Assembly (NCBI RefSeq): GCF_036850765.1
Contig: NC_089492.1
Span: 183,908,106-183,972,105 of the forward strand
Source: Saccopteryx bilineata
Taxonomy: Eukaryota; Chordata; Mammalia; Chiroptera; Emballonuridae
Length of the DNA: 64,000 nt
Direction of reading: 5' to 3'
In this document: piece by piece, positions 1 through 11,645 of the stretch
Numbering within the stretch: position 1 is the first letter of the stretch
How the letters are laid out: each line of letters begins with the position of its first letter
Notes under the pieces: generated by a model
What the model was told of the DNA's origin: nothing
Seen by the model: only the letters and a program-made list of their open reading frames with translations
Database searches by the model: none
Program-made: the position numbers and the translations under genes

Positions 1-90
1 TCTCCATTCCATTTTCTCTCTCTTCTCCCCCTGATATACCTATTATTCTTATGTTATTCTTTCTGATGGAGTCAGATAATTCTTGTAGGG

Positions 91-519
91 CTATCTCATT
101 TTTTTAAAAATTTTTGAGTTTCTTTCTTCTTCTCTCTGTTGTGCCTCAAGTTGTTTGTCTTCTATTTCACTAATCTTCTCTTCTATCTGACCTGTTCTAT
201 TAGCTAAGCTTGTTACTTCGTTTTTCAGCTCGTGAATTGAATTTTTCATCTCTGTTTGATTTCTTTTTATAGTTTCAATTTCCTTGGACATATATTCTTT
301 GTGTTCTTTGAGTTTTTTTCTGAGCTCCCTAAATTGCCTTTCTGTGTTTTCTTGTATATCTCGGAGGATTTTTAGGATTTCTATCTTGAATTCTCTGTCA
401 TTTAGCTCCAAGGTTTCCAATATATTAAATTTTTTCTCCATAGATTTTTCCTCATCTAGCTGTGTTACCTCTCTTTCTTTTATATCCATGATATTCGATT
501 TTCTCTTCCTTAATGGCAT
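91..519 (-). pseudogene. L1 ORF1 protein, N-terminal part, frameshifted
   Basis: The 142-residue frame begins MPLRKRKSN and is rich in Glu, Lys and Arg in heptad-like order (about residues 30-140). It includes IETIKRNQTEMKNSIHELKN, typical of the coiled-coil domain of the L1 ORF1 RNA-binding protein. The frame stops at 91 in an A-rich run. Minus-strand positions 1-90 continue in another frame with RKNNIRIIGI, the start of the RRM domain, so a frameshift sits near 91-105. ORF1p normally trimerises and coats L1 RNA. This copy is broken. Confidence 0.85.
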
Positions 520-599
520 CTGAGGGTAGTTTTGTTGATAGTATTAATGAGATTTAATAAAGAATAAAAAGTTAAAAAAATAAAAAATCAAAGAGTTGT

Positions 600-1480
600 T
601 TTTTTAAATTAATAATGAAATAAAGAAAAATAAAATAAAATAAAAATTTTTAAAAAAGGAAATTATTTCCCCCTCCTTTTTTCCTCTCCTCTCCTCTCCC
701 TTCTTTCTTGAGAAAATCTTGTGGTGAACTGTGAATTATAACAAACAATGCCTGTAATGGAGGGCCTGAATTGGGAAAAAGTAATAAAGGGGCAAAAAAA
801 GAAAGGAAAAAAAAAAAGAAAAAAGAAGGGGGTATGGACCCACAAAAAGCAAATAAGGAAAAAATTGGGGTCAAGAATAAAATGATTTGCTTTTAGGTGT
901 TGGTTGACTAAGAGTTATGATGAGAGGAATAAGAGGGAAACAGAAAAATGGGGGGACAAATTAAAAAATTACTATTGTATTTAGTGGAACAAGAACTAGA
1001 TAAAATGGAGAGCCAGGGATGAGAGCACTGCTAGTGAGTTAAAAAGGTGAAGTAAAACCCCCCCAAAATGCCACAAACATAAGTTTGAGTCCCAGATAAG
1101 ATAATTTGTTTGTTATTGAGGTTTGAATGAGAGGAGATGTAAAGGAAAAAGGAAGAAACTAATATTAAGGGAGAAAAGAAAGAGAGAGAGTGAAAAAAAA
1201 AAGAGGGAACTATTAAAAGAAGAAAAAAGAAAAAAGAGGAGAGAGGGAGAGAGGGAGAGAGGGAGAGAGTTAAGGGTTTTGGAGTGCAACCCTCATAGAG
1301 AGAAAGGAAGAGGAAAGAAAAGATAATGGGAGATGTAACACTTATGGGTAGTATAGTTCAAGGAGAGGAGAGAGTAAGACCGGCAGAGAGTTAATCAGCC
1401 AAATTGGAGGAGGGAAAAAAAATATCAAGAATGAAGATAAGAGAAACAAATGAACAAATATAATAAAATGGGATAGGTTA
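600..1480 (+). repeat. Purine-biased low-complexity stretch
   Basis: The plus strand is dominated by A and G for nearly 900 bp, including a GAGAGAGG microsatellite at about 1237-1270. It lies between the L1 promoter units and ORF1, so it is part of that L1's 5' region or an expansion within it. Confidence 0.6.
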
Positions 1481-1840
1481 TAAAGTCTGCAGATTATTCT
1501 TGATTTTGAGAGGTTATCTTCTTGCTTTTTCTTTTCTCTCCCTCTTCCTGGTCGGTGACTCTGTTCCCCGGGTTCTGCCCCTTTGGCACGCTCAGGTAGA
1601 GGTTTGCAGTTGATAAGTCTCTATGGCGATGTCATGTATTGTGCTTTAGTCTCGTTGGCATTATAGGCTCATTAGCATTTATAGGCTCTGACAGTGAGAG
1701 AGTCCGTGTTCCTGGAGCCTTTCTCCTAGTCTTTCCTTCCTCAATTAGTAGCCTGATAATCCAGCTATGGGGTTGCTGCTGCCTCTGCCTGGATAGTAAG
1801 AGTCTCAAAGAGCTGGCAACTCCCCGCTCTATTTCCACTC

Positions 1841-2500
1841 AGCACAGGGCTCTGAGTAAGGCTCAGTCAGTCAGAGCTGCTAGCATAATCAGGCAGGCTT
1901 TCCACCCACTCAAAGACCTCTGGCTCTGCCACTCTGTCCGGTAACACAGCGGGCACCCACTTCCAGGGCGCTTAGAGGAAACTCTCACTCACTATCTGTT
2001 CGCGCAGACCAGGATATCCGGCCAGCAGTCTCAAGCTCTGAGTGAAACCCCCAACCGCATGGAAAAGTTGCAGCGTTGGAATTGGCTCTCGCTCCGTCCC
2101 CATGCGCGGCTTTTGCAAGGCGCTGGGGCGGCCCGAGATTCCGCTTTGGCCCACACAAAGGCCCCTGACTCTGCCCCTCTGTGCAATAACACGGGCACGC
2201 ACTGCCGAGGCACTCGGAGGAATCTCTCACTCACTATCTGCGCACGCAGACCAGGATATGAGGCCGGCCGTGTTTCCCTCTGAGTGCAACCCCCACCAGC
2301 ACAGAAAAGTTCCACCGTTGGAATTAGTTCTCGCTCCCTCCCATGCACGGCTTTCCCAGGGCACTGGGGCTGCCCAGAGATTCTGCTTTCGGCCCACAGA
2401 AAGGCCTCTGACTCTGCCTCTCTGTGGGGTAACACGGGCACCCACTCCTGGGGCTTAGGAAGAAATCTCTCGCCCACTAACTGCGCACTGACCAGGAGAT
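1841..2500 (-). repeat. Tandem ~242-bp units in the L1 5' UTR
   Basis: The motif CTCTCACTCACTATCTG occurs at 1982, again at 2224, and in diverged form at 2467, giving periods of 242 and 243 bp. Each unit also repeats a block with GGCCC, CTCTGACTCTGCC and AACACGGGCACGCACT. A partial, more diverged unit precedes (about 1841-1981) and a truncated one follows. This is the arrangement of L1 promoter monomers. Confidence 0.85.
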
Positions 2501-2939
2501 CGGGGGAAATGGCTGCCCATCTTGTCTTTGTTTGGGTTTGGCATGAGTGTTAGCTTGTATTGCCCAGGTTGCCACAGGATCAGTTTTTCCTCGGCTTGGA
2601 TCTCCGTGCCACAGCCTGGTTCGGCCGTTTGTGCCGCGGCCTGGATCTATTCACCCCCTTTGCCCTCCTCAGTTTCTATATTCACAAGTACCAGAGAAAG
2701 CCGCCCTGTTTAGGTTAGTGAGGAAGGCGGAGCATTTCTTACTCCCTTTTTCCTTCAGGGTTTGGTTATATATTTAGCCAATTTTTCACTCGATCATACC
2801 TTCGGGTGTATTGTGAAGCATCTGGAGGCTCCAAGTATAGGTTTTTCTGTTTCTGGTTGAAGATCTTGTTGAGTTTTGGGGGAGATTTATCGGTATCGTT
2901 TCCTACCCCGCCATTACTCTGACATCATCTCTCTTACAG

Positions 2940-4090
2940 CTTTTTAATTGTGTATTTTTGTTTTCTATGTCCTTGTTTTTGTCTGCATGACCTGTCAATT
3001 ATTAGACATACATTAATAGATGTATTCATTTATCCTTGCTTTGTGCCAATTTTTGCTGTGTACAGGGGCGGGCAAAAGGAGGTTTATAGTTGTTAATATG
3101 AAAAAAGACATGCTAATTATAATGATTACAATAGCTTTCTTAACTCAAAAAAATGTCACAATAGAGCTATAAACCTCCTTTTGCCCAACCTGCATATTCT
3201 AAGACTAGGAGGTTAGTTAGCTACATAAATGTTTTGAATTGTTCTATCTCCTTAGTGAACTGTTCTTTTTATCAATACATAATGACTGAACTTTATAAAT
3301 GCTGCTTGACTTAAAATATATTTTGCCTGATATTAATGTAATAAACTAGCATTCTTTTAAAAAAAAACTTGGACTAGAGAATTTTGAATGTCCTTTTATT
3401 TTAAGCTTTTCTATATCCTATGTTTTAGGTATATTTCATAAATAGCTTATATCTGAATTTTGTTATATACTGTTTAATAACCTCCATCTTTTAACTGGTA
3501 CATATAAACCATTTATGTTTATTGTAATTACTGATATATTTGGATTTATTTCTATTCTTATTCCATGCTAATTACCATAATTTTCCTTCTTTATTACCTT
3601 CTTTTAGATAATAAAGAATAAGGTTTCATTTCTTCTTTTTTTTCCTTCTTCACTTGGTTTAAGTTATAGAGTCCTACTTCTATTCTTCCAGTGGTTAGCC
3701 TTAACTATTTGAAATGCTTACCCGAATAGAAACTCTAAGATGAATCTCTATTCTCACCTCTGGAATAATAACAGTGAGTTCAGAACAGCTTTCCTCAGAC
3801 CATACACCCGTATTTCATACACTGTTATCTAGAGTGCAGGTTCTCCCTTATTTAACTAATCTCCCTGTTTCTCATGATAATTATTTTTAAACAGTACTTA
3901 TTTGTATCTATAACTTTTTACCAATTTCTCAGCTCATTATTATTTTCTGCATTCTACTTCTTAATTGTGGGGTTAGTTATTAGTTTCTTCTTCCTGAACT
4001 ATGTTCTTTCTCAGTTCTTTTTGGGAATATCTCTCCTTTTTGGGAAAACTTCTTTTTGATTTTTATTGCTAAAAAATATTTTTATTTCAC
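2940..4090 (-). mobile_element. Old L1 fragment (ORF1/ORF2 junction region)
   Basis: The plus strand reads as the complement of mammalian L1. GTCCTTGTTTTTGTCTG with GACCTGTC is followed by TATTTTGCCTGATATTAATG and then AACCATTTATGTTTATTGTA, in the order found in L1 endonuclease-coding DNA. It is heavily diverged, without open frames. It is interrupted by the younger L1 on its left and by a MITE at 3063-3192. Confidence 0.65.
3063..3192. mobile_element. Mariner-like MITE, 130 bp
   Basis: The left end CAGGGGCGGGCAAAAGGAGG continues into TTTATAG. The right end is its inverse, CTATAAA then CCTCCTTTTGCCCAACCTG, giving about 27-bp terminal inverted repeats with one gap. TA precedes the left end. 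CA follows the right end, probably a mutated TA. It has no coding capacity. The TA target and the short palindromic form point to the Tc1/mariner class. Confidence 0.85.
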
Positions 4091-5602
4091 TAGAACAATG
4101 ATTTACCCAGGCATAAAACCGCTGGTTAATAGTGTTTTCCTGCACTACTCTGAAGATATAATTTTCATGGTCAGTCATCTCCAGTGTGCTGACTTTCAGC
4201 AAAATGATGCCTGTGAGAGCCACTGCTGACTCAATGGAGGGGGCAGAAGATACTCAGAAAGGAACAAGAAAAAGTATGTTGACATTATGACACACAGAGG
4301 TAGAAAGCAGAATAGTGTAGAGTGGATGATAGACTGTTGGGTGGTATTCCCAAAAGTCTGTGCTGAGGCCAAATTAACTTTTCTTGTCCTATAATTGTTC
4401 TTTCTCTTAAAGGATTAATGTCTGTTTTGGCTCAAAAGAAAGGGCAGCAAGAATGATCTTACCTGCAATTCTTTGTGAATTGTTAGTCAAACTAGGAAAG
4501 AGACAGTGACAAGAGGGCCATCATTTGTCATGTTCCTAAGTTCCTTGGAAGGGAAGCATAATGCTATAGCATTTAAAGGGGCAAAGCAGACTTCTTTTTG
4601 GCTTATTTAAATAAGTGGATAACATCATACGGCCTTTTCTATAATTGCAACCTGAAGCAGCAGCCAGGGAGGGTGTTGTGCAAAGAAGGATATTCAGTTA
4701 ATGGGTAAATAGAGTGTCTATCATTTCCACTATTACTATATTTGGGTACAACTGAAAACTTAATAAAATTTGACATGTTTTTCCCACATGTGTTGATTTA
4801 AAACCAAAGAATACCTAGGTTGGCAGGGGCCTCTGAGACCATCTATTCTGAACCCTTCACTTTATTCATGAGAAACAGAGCTGCAGGGGAGCTGATCTAT
4901 TAGAACCCCATTGGGGAGGAAGGTGGGACTCCACAAGGACTTCAAGCACTGGCAGAGCTTCGTTCATAATAACTGGTGCTATTACACCACACGTGATTTC
5001 CTAACACTTTTTGGGGTATGAAAAGAATGACACTTTCAGGGTTTTATTACCCAGTGTTTTAAATACTGTACTTAGTTCTATTCTCTGCTCATGTGAGGAA
5101 CTAATCCATTGGCTATTCAACACATCCTGATTTCATGTTGGTGTAACAAATTGTCTGTACTCCAAGTCCTTGCTGTATTTTTCTAAAAATACTCATTTTT
5201 AGCTCAGCCTGAAAAATTCCTTCGGTTGTTCTGTTAGTTAGGTAAGCATGCCATTACAAACTTATTTCTTTTCCAAAAAGTTCTAATCTTGGATGACATA
5301 AAATTTAGGTGGACAAAGTTCTAATATCACTATACTACTCAATCCCTAACACCTCTTTATTTTCTTTTCCACCTGGTTTCTGTTTTCTTTTCATATTTTC
5401 TTTCTTGTGACATTTATTTATTATCTTCAAGGACAATGTAAGGGAATTTAGTTTTCAGTGATAGCATTCCTGGCTCCTGATCAAGAGTTCATTCCCAAGA
5501 TAATTACTTCTAGACAACAGATACAGGCAGTACATGGTGATGAAAGCAGCTTTTAGCCTATTTTGTTCACTGAGCATTTGAATTATCAGTTCTTAGAAGA
5601 TC
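4091..5602. other. Intron, no gene seen
   Basis: About 4815-4925 resembles a diverged MIR (GAGACCATCTATTCTGAACC with a following GAAACAGAGCTGCAGG). Nothing else is recognisable. Confidence 0.4.
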
Positions 5603-5969
5603 CTCTATATCAGTGGTAGTCAACCTGGTCCCTACCACCCACTAGTGGGCATTCCAGCTTTCATGGTGGGTAGTAGTGGAGCAACCAAAGTATAAATAAA
5701 AAGATAGATTTAACTATAGTAAGTTGTTTTATAAAGATTTCTTCTGCCAAACTTAGCGAAAATCCAACATAAAGTACTTGGTAAGTAATTGTTATTATAT
5801 GCTTTAACTTGCTGTAACTCTGCTTTATAAATCTTATAAAGTAAAGTTACTTCCCTACTTTATAAATCACCATTACTGTGGAACCGGGGGGTGGTTAGAA
5901 AATTTTACTACTAACAGAGATACAAAAGTGGGCGGTAGGTATAAAAAGGTTGACTACCCTGCTCTATAT
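5603..5969 (+). mobile_element. Non-autonomous hAT transposon, copy 1
   Basis: The element spans 5611-5961. Its ends are CAGTGGTAGTCAACCTGG and the inverse GGTTGACTACCCTG. The perfect 8-bp target duplication CTCTATAT flanks it (5603-5610 and 5962-5969). Eight-base duplications and CAG..CTG ends define hAT elements. It is 351 bp with no frame. A second copy lies at 42964-43308. Confidence 0.93.
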
Positions 5970-7861
5970 ATTCAGACTGTTATCTTCTTTTGGAGGACTT
6001 TGCAGAAGGAAATCACGTACACCACTGATTTAGTTAGTTTAGCATCCATAAAGGCTATTCCATCCGGACCCTTTAGACATGCCAGTTCCAATGAAGCCAG
6101 CTGAGAAAAAATTTTAATGGAGTTAATTTTACCAGCTGAGCAAGTTCACGCTCACCGAAACTACAGACTCATTACAGAAGGCTTTGGCCCGCTCTTGATC
6201 TACAGAACCTGAAACTCCAGCTCTTGAAACAACTTTTTAAAAGATCCTTAAACAAAGGGGTTTAATTTACTAAATCAAGAGTGATGGTTGTATGGGTCAA
6301 GTGGGAAGAGGGCGGGGGAAGTCAGGAGACAGCATCAGATGTCAAGATGAAGAGCGACAATGAGATGTTCTAACTAGATTTCTACATGGCATATTATTTA
6401 CATCAAGCTGGATGCAGGTGAATATTTTAAGCCTTCCAACACACAGATCCTGTTCTTGGCTAGAGAAACAGTGACACCAAGGGAAACCTGTTAAATGATT
6501 TTTCTTTATACTTGTATGGAATTGTATGGAAGAATGTTTGGCTGCTGTCAAAACATTTCGAAGACAAGAAATAAAGTTCAGAGGGGTGAACTCATTTGTC
6601 CATGGCTATACAGCTAGTAATAGCCAGACCAGAGATTTTGTTAGTATATCACACGGCTACTCACAAGTTAACACCCAATTTAAAAAACAGAGAGAAAATT
6701 ACTGCACACCCCAATACTGGGAAATAGAGCAACTTTCTGAAAGTCTAATGGGAACCCCCTAATTAAGAGTGCAAGCAGGTACAGGGCATTTCATTTGTCA
6801 AGATCCCTGGTGGTATGTTTCTGAAGCCTGTCGCCGGGTGCAGCAATGGCCTGGCAGGCATTGTGCTCTGGCCTGCAATCCTAGTGCTGGCTATCTGTGC
6901 ATCTCCTGCAGGGACAGAAGTGAAAAATTAATGAGGAGATCAGTAAAGCTCATTTTCGGGGCTATAGAGATTGGGAGGGCAAGGAAAATTGGAAGTGAAG
7001 GGAAAGGTTTAAGCTATCGGCCTCAAGCTCTGGCAAATCATAGAAATGGAGTATAAATGTAAATATACCCACACAAAAATGGAAAACCACCAAAGAACTA
7101 TTTAGGGAAGGACTGGATCTGAATTATAAACACCCAGGGCAGAGCACTTTGTGATTCATTCATGTTTGTCTTAGGGATGCTCAAATCTCCTGCCGTCTGA
7201 CATGAATAGCACAGCCCAGGTCTCCTGGAGTTGCCCCTCCCTTGTCATAAGAAATGATCACATATCTTGACCCGAATGATGTTTTTCTGACTCCACTTGA
7301 ACAGAATAGCTCCTAAGCAATTATGAGGATGAGGGTGAATTTTTAAAAATCGAATACCTTAAAAATATTTTTGGAGAATTTTTTTTTCCTTTTCAACAAG
7401 GTGATCTATGTAATTCATCTCAACGGAAAACAAATTCAATTTGAGTTAAAAACTGTGAATTTCTTCATTAACAAAGCTTGAGGGCCACAGAAGAACAAAG
7501 TGGACACAAAGCTCTTCCCACCTGGGAACTGCGTGTGGGATTTTATCTGCACCTGAACGTCCTGGCCTGCCCAGTCCAGGCTATGATCTTCCCGCATTCT
7601 TTCTCTCTCACAGTTTATTCTCAAGCAAGAGTTCTCTAGGTGTAAGGCTCATGCTCCTGGCTTTGGAATCACTTTTTCTGGAATATGATATTTGGGAGAT
7701 GGGGTATCATTGCTCAGAAGTGCTCAAGAGCTGGGAAACCAGGGGGATGCTGCCCACAGGAATAACTAAGTTATTGGCATTGTCTTGCTGGTTAAAAATA
7801 TTTTCAAGTCCCTTAAGGAGTTCTCAACAGACCTCATCTCTTCTTATTGACATGATAATAT
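5970..7861. other. Intron, no gene seen
   Basis: Mixed-composition intronic sequence. Short frames at 6526-6762 and 6769-7056 have no recognisable domain and no splice signals I would defend. Confidence 0.4.
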
Positions 7862-8005
7862 ATGTATATTTTGAATTTTATTTTTCAGTTACAGTTTACA
7901 TTCAATATTATCTTGTATTAGTTTCAGGGTGTACAGTAGAGTGGTCAGATAATCATATACTTTACATAGTGTTCTCTCCCAATCTTTCTAGTAACTGCAT
8001 AACAC
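7862..8005 (-). mobile_element. Old L1 3' end fragment
   Basis: ATTTTTCAGTTACAGTTTAC followed by ATTAGTTTCAGGGTGTACAG is the complement of a mammalian L1 3' UTR end. Short and diverged. Confidence 0.65.
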
Positions 8006-8117
8006 AGTGATGATACTTTTTATGTCAATATGACTTGCTCACAAACCACCAGAAGATGCTTAAGAACAGAAACCTGGTTATCTGATGAAATGAAGGCAAG
8101 AAGGCCTTCATCTCATT

Positions 8118-8592
8118 CTGTTATTGTGGGTTGAATTGTATCCCCCAAAATTCACATATTGAAGTCTTACCCCTCCCCCATATCTCAGAATGTAATCTTA
8201 TTTGGAAATAAGGCCGTTAAAGATATGATTAATTAGATTAGAATGAAGTCAGGTTAGAGGTAGGATGGGTCTTTGTCCAATGTCTGAAGTCCTTATAAAA
8301 AGGGGACATTTGCACACAGAAACACACACAGGGAGAAAACCATGTGAAGATGAAGGCAGAGATCCGGGTGATGCATCTAACAAGCCAACGGACTCAGGCT
8401 CTCAGCAAACCACCAGTAGCTAGGAGAGAGCATTAAAGATATTCTCTTTCACAACCTGCAGAAGGAGCGAACTTTGCTAAGACCTTGATTTTGGTATTCC
8501 AACCCCCAGGATTGTGATAGAATACATTTCTATCATTTAAGACACTCCATTTGTGGTGCTTTGTTATGGGTGCCCTAGAAAACACACACAAC
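8118..8592 (+). mobile_element. MLT1-type MaLR LTR
   Basis: Diagnostic MLT1 blocks occur in order: GTGGGTTGAATTGTATCCCC, TCAGAATGTAATCTTATTTG, AGGGAGAAAACCATGTGAAG, ACCTTGATTTTGG and TTTGTGGTGCTTTGTTATGG. The 475-bp length fits a near-complete solo LTR of this ancient eutherian family. Confidence 0.88.
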
Positions 8593-8824
8593 TTCCTCAC
8601 AGGGTTAAAAACCATTGTCTCTCTTTTCAAGACACAATGGGACTCAGCCTGAGTGCCTTGTACTTCCATTAGGTGGCTTGTCCTTCACTGTGTGACCAGA
8701 GCCTTCTGGATCCTCTCTGGCCTTGAGGATTCCTTGTCAAAGACAGAATGCCCTTTGTCTCTCATCTCCTCAATCCCACTCTTACCCACTCCTGTAGAAA
8801 AAAATAAAAAAGCACTATTAATCA

Positions 8825-9133
8825 TGAGGCACCCAGGGTTACAACCTGAGAGCTATCTTTGATTTCTCCTCTCTCTTCCCCACACCTTCTCTCCCAAGTC
8901 CTGTCATTTCTCCCTCCTCCAGGTCTCTCAAATCTCTCTTCTCCTTTTCATTCCCAATGCCAGCACCCCATGCAGGCCCCAATTATCTCTTACCTAGACT
9001 GTAGCAAGAGCCTTCTAGCTGGCCTCCCCCAGCCAGGCTCTCTACCCTTCCCCTGGCAGTTATATTGGGAACTGTGGTGAGTCACCCCAAGGCCAGCTGT
9101 AATTATGTCACCCCTTTGCCCAAAAGTCTCCAG
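8825..9133 (+). mobile_element. L2-like LINE relic, split by the L1 insertion
   Basis: Pyrimidine-rich sequence with CAAGTCCTGTCATTTCTCCC, TAGACTGTAGCAAGAGCC and TGTCACCCCTTTGCC follows the order of L2-type 3' sequence. It resumes at 17795-17905 (TGCTCAGTCTGAATGCTCTC) after the 8.6-kb L1. Confidence 0.6.
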
Positions 9134-9148
9134 CTAAGTCAGACTTCT

Positions 9149-9608
9149 TTTTTTTTTTTTAACCTTTTTTTTATTATTTTTTTTATAAATAAATTTTTAT
9201 TTTAATGGGGTGACATCAATAAATCAGGGTACATACATTCAAAGAAAACATTTCCAGGTTATCTTGTCATTTAGTTATGTTGCATACCCATCACCCAAAG
9301 AGAGATCGTCCTCCGCCACCCTCCATCCAGGTCTTTCTGTACCCCTCCCCCTCCCCCTCTCCCTCCTTCCCTCCCCCCACCCCCCATAGCCACCACACTC
9401 CTGTTCATGCCTCTTAGTCTCGCTTTTATGTCCCACCAATGTATGGAATCCTGCAGTTCCTGTTTTTTTCTGATTCGCTTATTTCACCCCGCACAATGCT
9501 ACCAAGACTCCACCATTCCGCTATAAGTGATCTGATGTCACCATTTCTCCTAGCTGAATAATATACCATGGTGTATATGTGCCCCATCTTCCTCATCCAG
9601 TCCTCTAT
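9149..9608 (-). mobile_element. Second L1 3' end inside the chimeric insertion
   Basis: Minus-strand ATTTATTGATGTCACCCC with a following AT-rich tail is the end of a bat L1 3' UTR. The right part duplicates the ORF2 end also present at 11600-11830, but with many differences, so it is a different L1 subfamily copy. It breaks off at about 9608. Confidence 0.8.
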
Positions 9609-10904
9609 TTTTTTTACAGTGATTAAAAGCCTTTAAGCAAACTCTTGGTCAATACAGCAAGAATCCATAAAAGAGTAGTGTCCTTAACATGTTCACCAAG
9701 TCCAAGTTGGCCCCATCACCATGCCAAATCCCTGAAAAATGCAACCCAACCACAGTTCAGTCTGTTAGGAGCTGTCACAGGGAGCAGGAGTCCAGGAATG
9801 TTCCCCACAGGAAAAGTCCGCATGGCACTGGAATTGTTGTCACCATTCTATACTTTGCAGCTCATGTCCAAGTCCCAATGACTGCTGCTTCTAGCTGGTA
9901 ATGATTCAGGTAGACTGGAAAAAGCCATTTGCAGCATGCGTGGATATGGAGCTTCTGTTCTCCTCTGCCTGGAGAGTTGAGACCAGGTTGCTTTTCCCTG
10001 GAGCTCTGTGACTGTGGCCTGGTAAAGAGAACCTTGGGACACACTAAGCTGGGTGGCAAAGGAAAATTCATAATACTAGTTGGCAAAAGGAGGAAACAGA
10101 GCTCTAAATTAAGAGTAGGTCTCAGCCTGAAATATGAGTGGGGCATTGAGGTAGGAGGGATAAAGGAAACACTATATATTAAGCAGAGCAGCAGAAAATA
10201 GGACTATCAACACCCACAACAGAGATCTTTGAGGGAAGAATAAAAAACCTGACTATTCAGGCAAAACATAGTTAATTGGCCCTTGTGCGAATGAGATCAG
10301 TTTACCTGCTTCTTGGAAGAAATACCCTAGGCTCGACCACAGTGTCATAGATGGGGCCGATGGCCCTGGGCACCTTCAGCCTTCAGTGGCAAACCCCAGC
10401 TTTCTGGGCAAGGTTAGGTCATAGGTGGCTGGAGCAGGGCTAGAAGAGACTGTACCCTCCCTTAGAGGATCGAGGGGGAAGCCCATCTTCCAGTGTCCCT
10501 GTTTCCTCACAGCAGAGGCGTGTAAGCCTGGCAGGCTTTAGCTCAATGACCTTCCTTTCCACTATTGAAGCAGGACCCAGATGGCATCCTATGAGACCCC
10601 TTTGGGGTGTTGGAGCCTTTAAGGGTGTATCCTAAAAGCTGGTAGTTCCCCTGATCTCTATTGGGCTTTTTCTGCCTCTAGGTATCTTAAAAGCCATTCT
10701 CAGAAGATCTCGCTGAGGGGTTTGAGGATCCCCATCTGCCTATATAAATCTTTTCCATATATCTGGAGCTATTTGGGAAAAAGAACAGTGTTATTAGCTA
10801 GATCTAATAAAGAAGGTAGTAGTATGCAGGTGAAAAAGATTTGGTGTCTCCTGTTCATCAGCATTCAAAAGAAATGTTAATTTTTTTTTTTTAAGTAAAA
10901 AGCA
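9609..10904. other. Non-L1 DNA carried within the chimeric L1
   Basis: About 1.3 kb of moderately GC-rich sequence lies between the two L1 3' ends. No known repeat, exon or long frame is evident. If the insertion was one event, this is transduced flanking DNA from the source locus. Confidence 0.55.
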
Positions 10905-11312
10905 TGATATGGTAGACCCGTCGGAATCATTGGCCTGGTGTGCAGGATTCCCGTGTTCGATTCCCGGCCAGAGCATACAGGAGAAGCGCCCATCTACCCC
11001 TCCACTCCTCCCCCTCTCCTTCCTCTTGGTCTCTCTCCTCCCACCCGCAGCCAAGGCTCCACCGGAGCAAATCCACCCTGGGCACTAAGGATGGCCCCTT
11101 GGCCTCCGCCACAGTCGCTAGAATGGCTCCGGTTGTAACAGAGCAACATCCCAGATGGGCAGAGCATTACCCCCGGTAGGCATATCAGGTGGATCCCAGT
11201 CAGGCACATGCAGGAGTCTGTCTGACTGCCTCCCCATCCCCATCCTCAGAAATATACAAAAAATAAATAAATAAAAGAAAAAATACTAAAAAAAAAAAAG
11301 AAAAAAAAAAAG
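10905..11312 (+). mobile_element. Ves-type SINE, 5' truncated
   Basis: The tRNA-like B box GTTCGATTCCCGGCCAGAGC, the body GAGAAGCGCCCATC and the tail CAGGAGTCTGTCTGACTGCC precede a mixed A-rich tail ending near 11312. The first bases of the tRNA head are missing compared with the copy at 38545. Confidence 0.88.
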
Positions 11313-11645
11313 GAGGGGGGCATTTCCTTGTGCTAAAGCTCCAGGGAGCATGAAGTGAGCTTGAGTATGTCCTATGAAACATGGAGATCTATATATACAT
11401 ATAAGTCTTTGAAGAGGGAGGAACTGCTGAAATAGTTTATCAGCATTTGTCCCTAAGACAGCAGTCTTTATAGTGGGAACACCATAAGTAAATATTTGCT
11501 GTCTGTCTATAGATTAAGGGGGGAATATGGCAAATGCTGAAAAGAAAGCCATGATCTTTGTGTCCCTCCCCTCCCCCAGGCCCCTCCCTCTCCTCCCCCC
11601 ACCCTGTAACCCCAACACTGTTGTTCATGTCTCTGAGTCTCATCT

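Larger units (their letters stand above)
1..2938 (-). mobile_element. L1 LINE, 5' UTR and ORF1 start, cut by the window edge
   Basis: The element reads right to left. Its 5' end, minus-strand GATGTCAGAGTAATGGCGGG, lies near 2938. A GC-rich 5' UTR with tandem units follows (about 1840-2500), then a long purine-biased stretch on the plus strand (about 600-1480), then ORF1 at 519. Most of ORF1 and all of ORF2 lie outside the window. The right boundary joins an older L1, so this is an L1-into-L1 insertion. The left target duplication cannot be seen. Confidence 0.85.
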
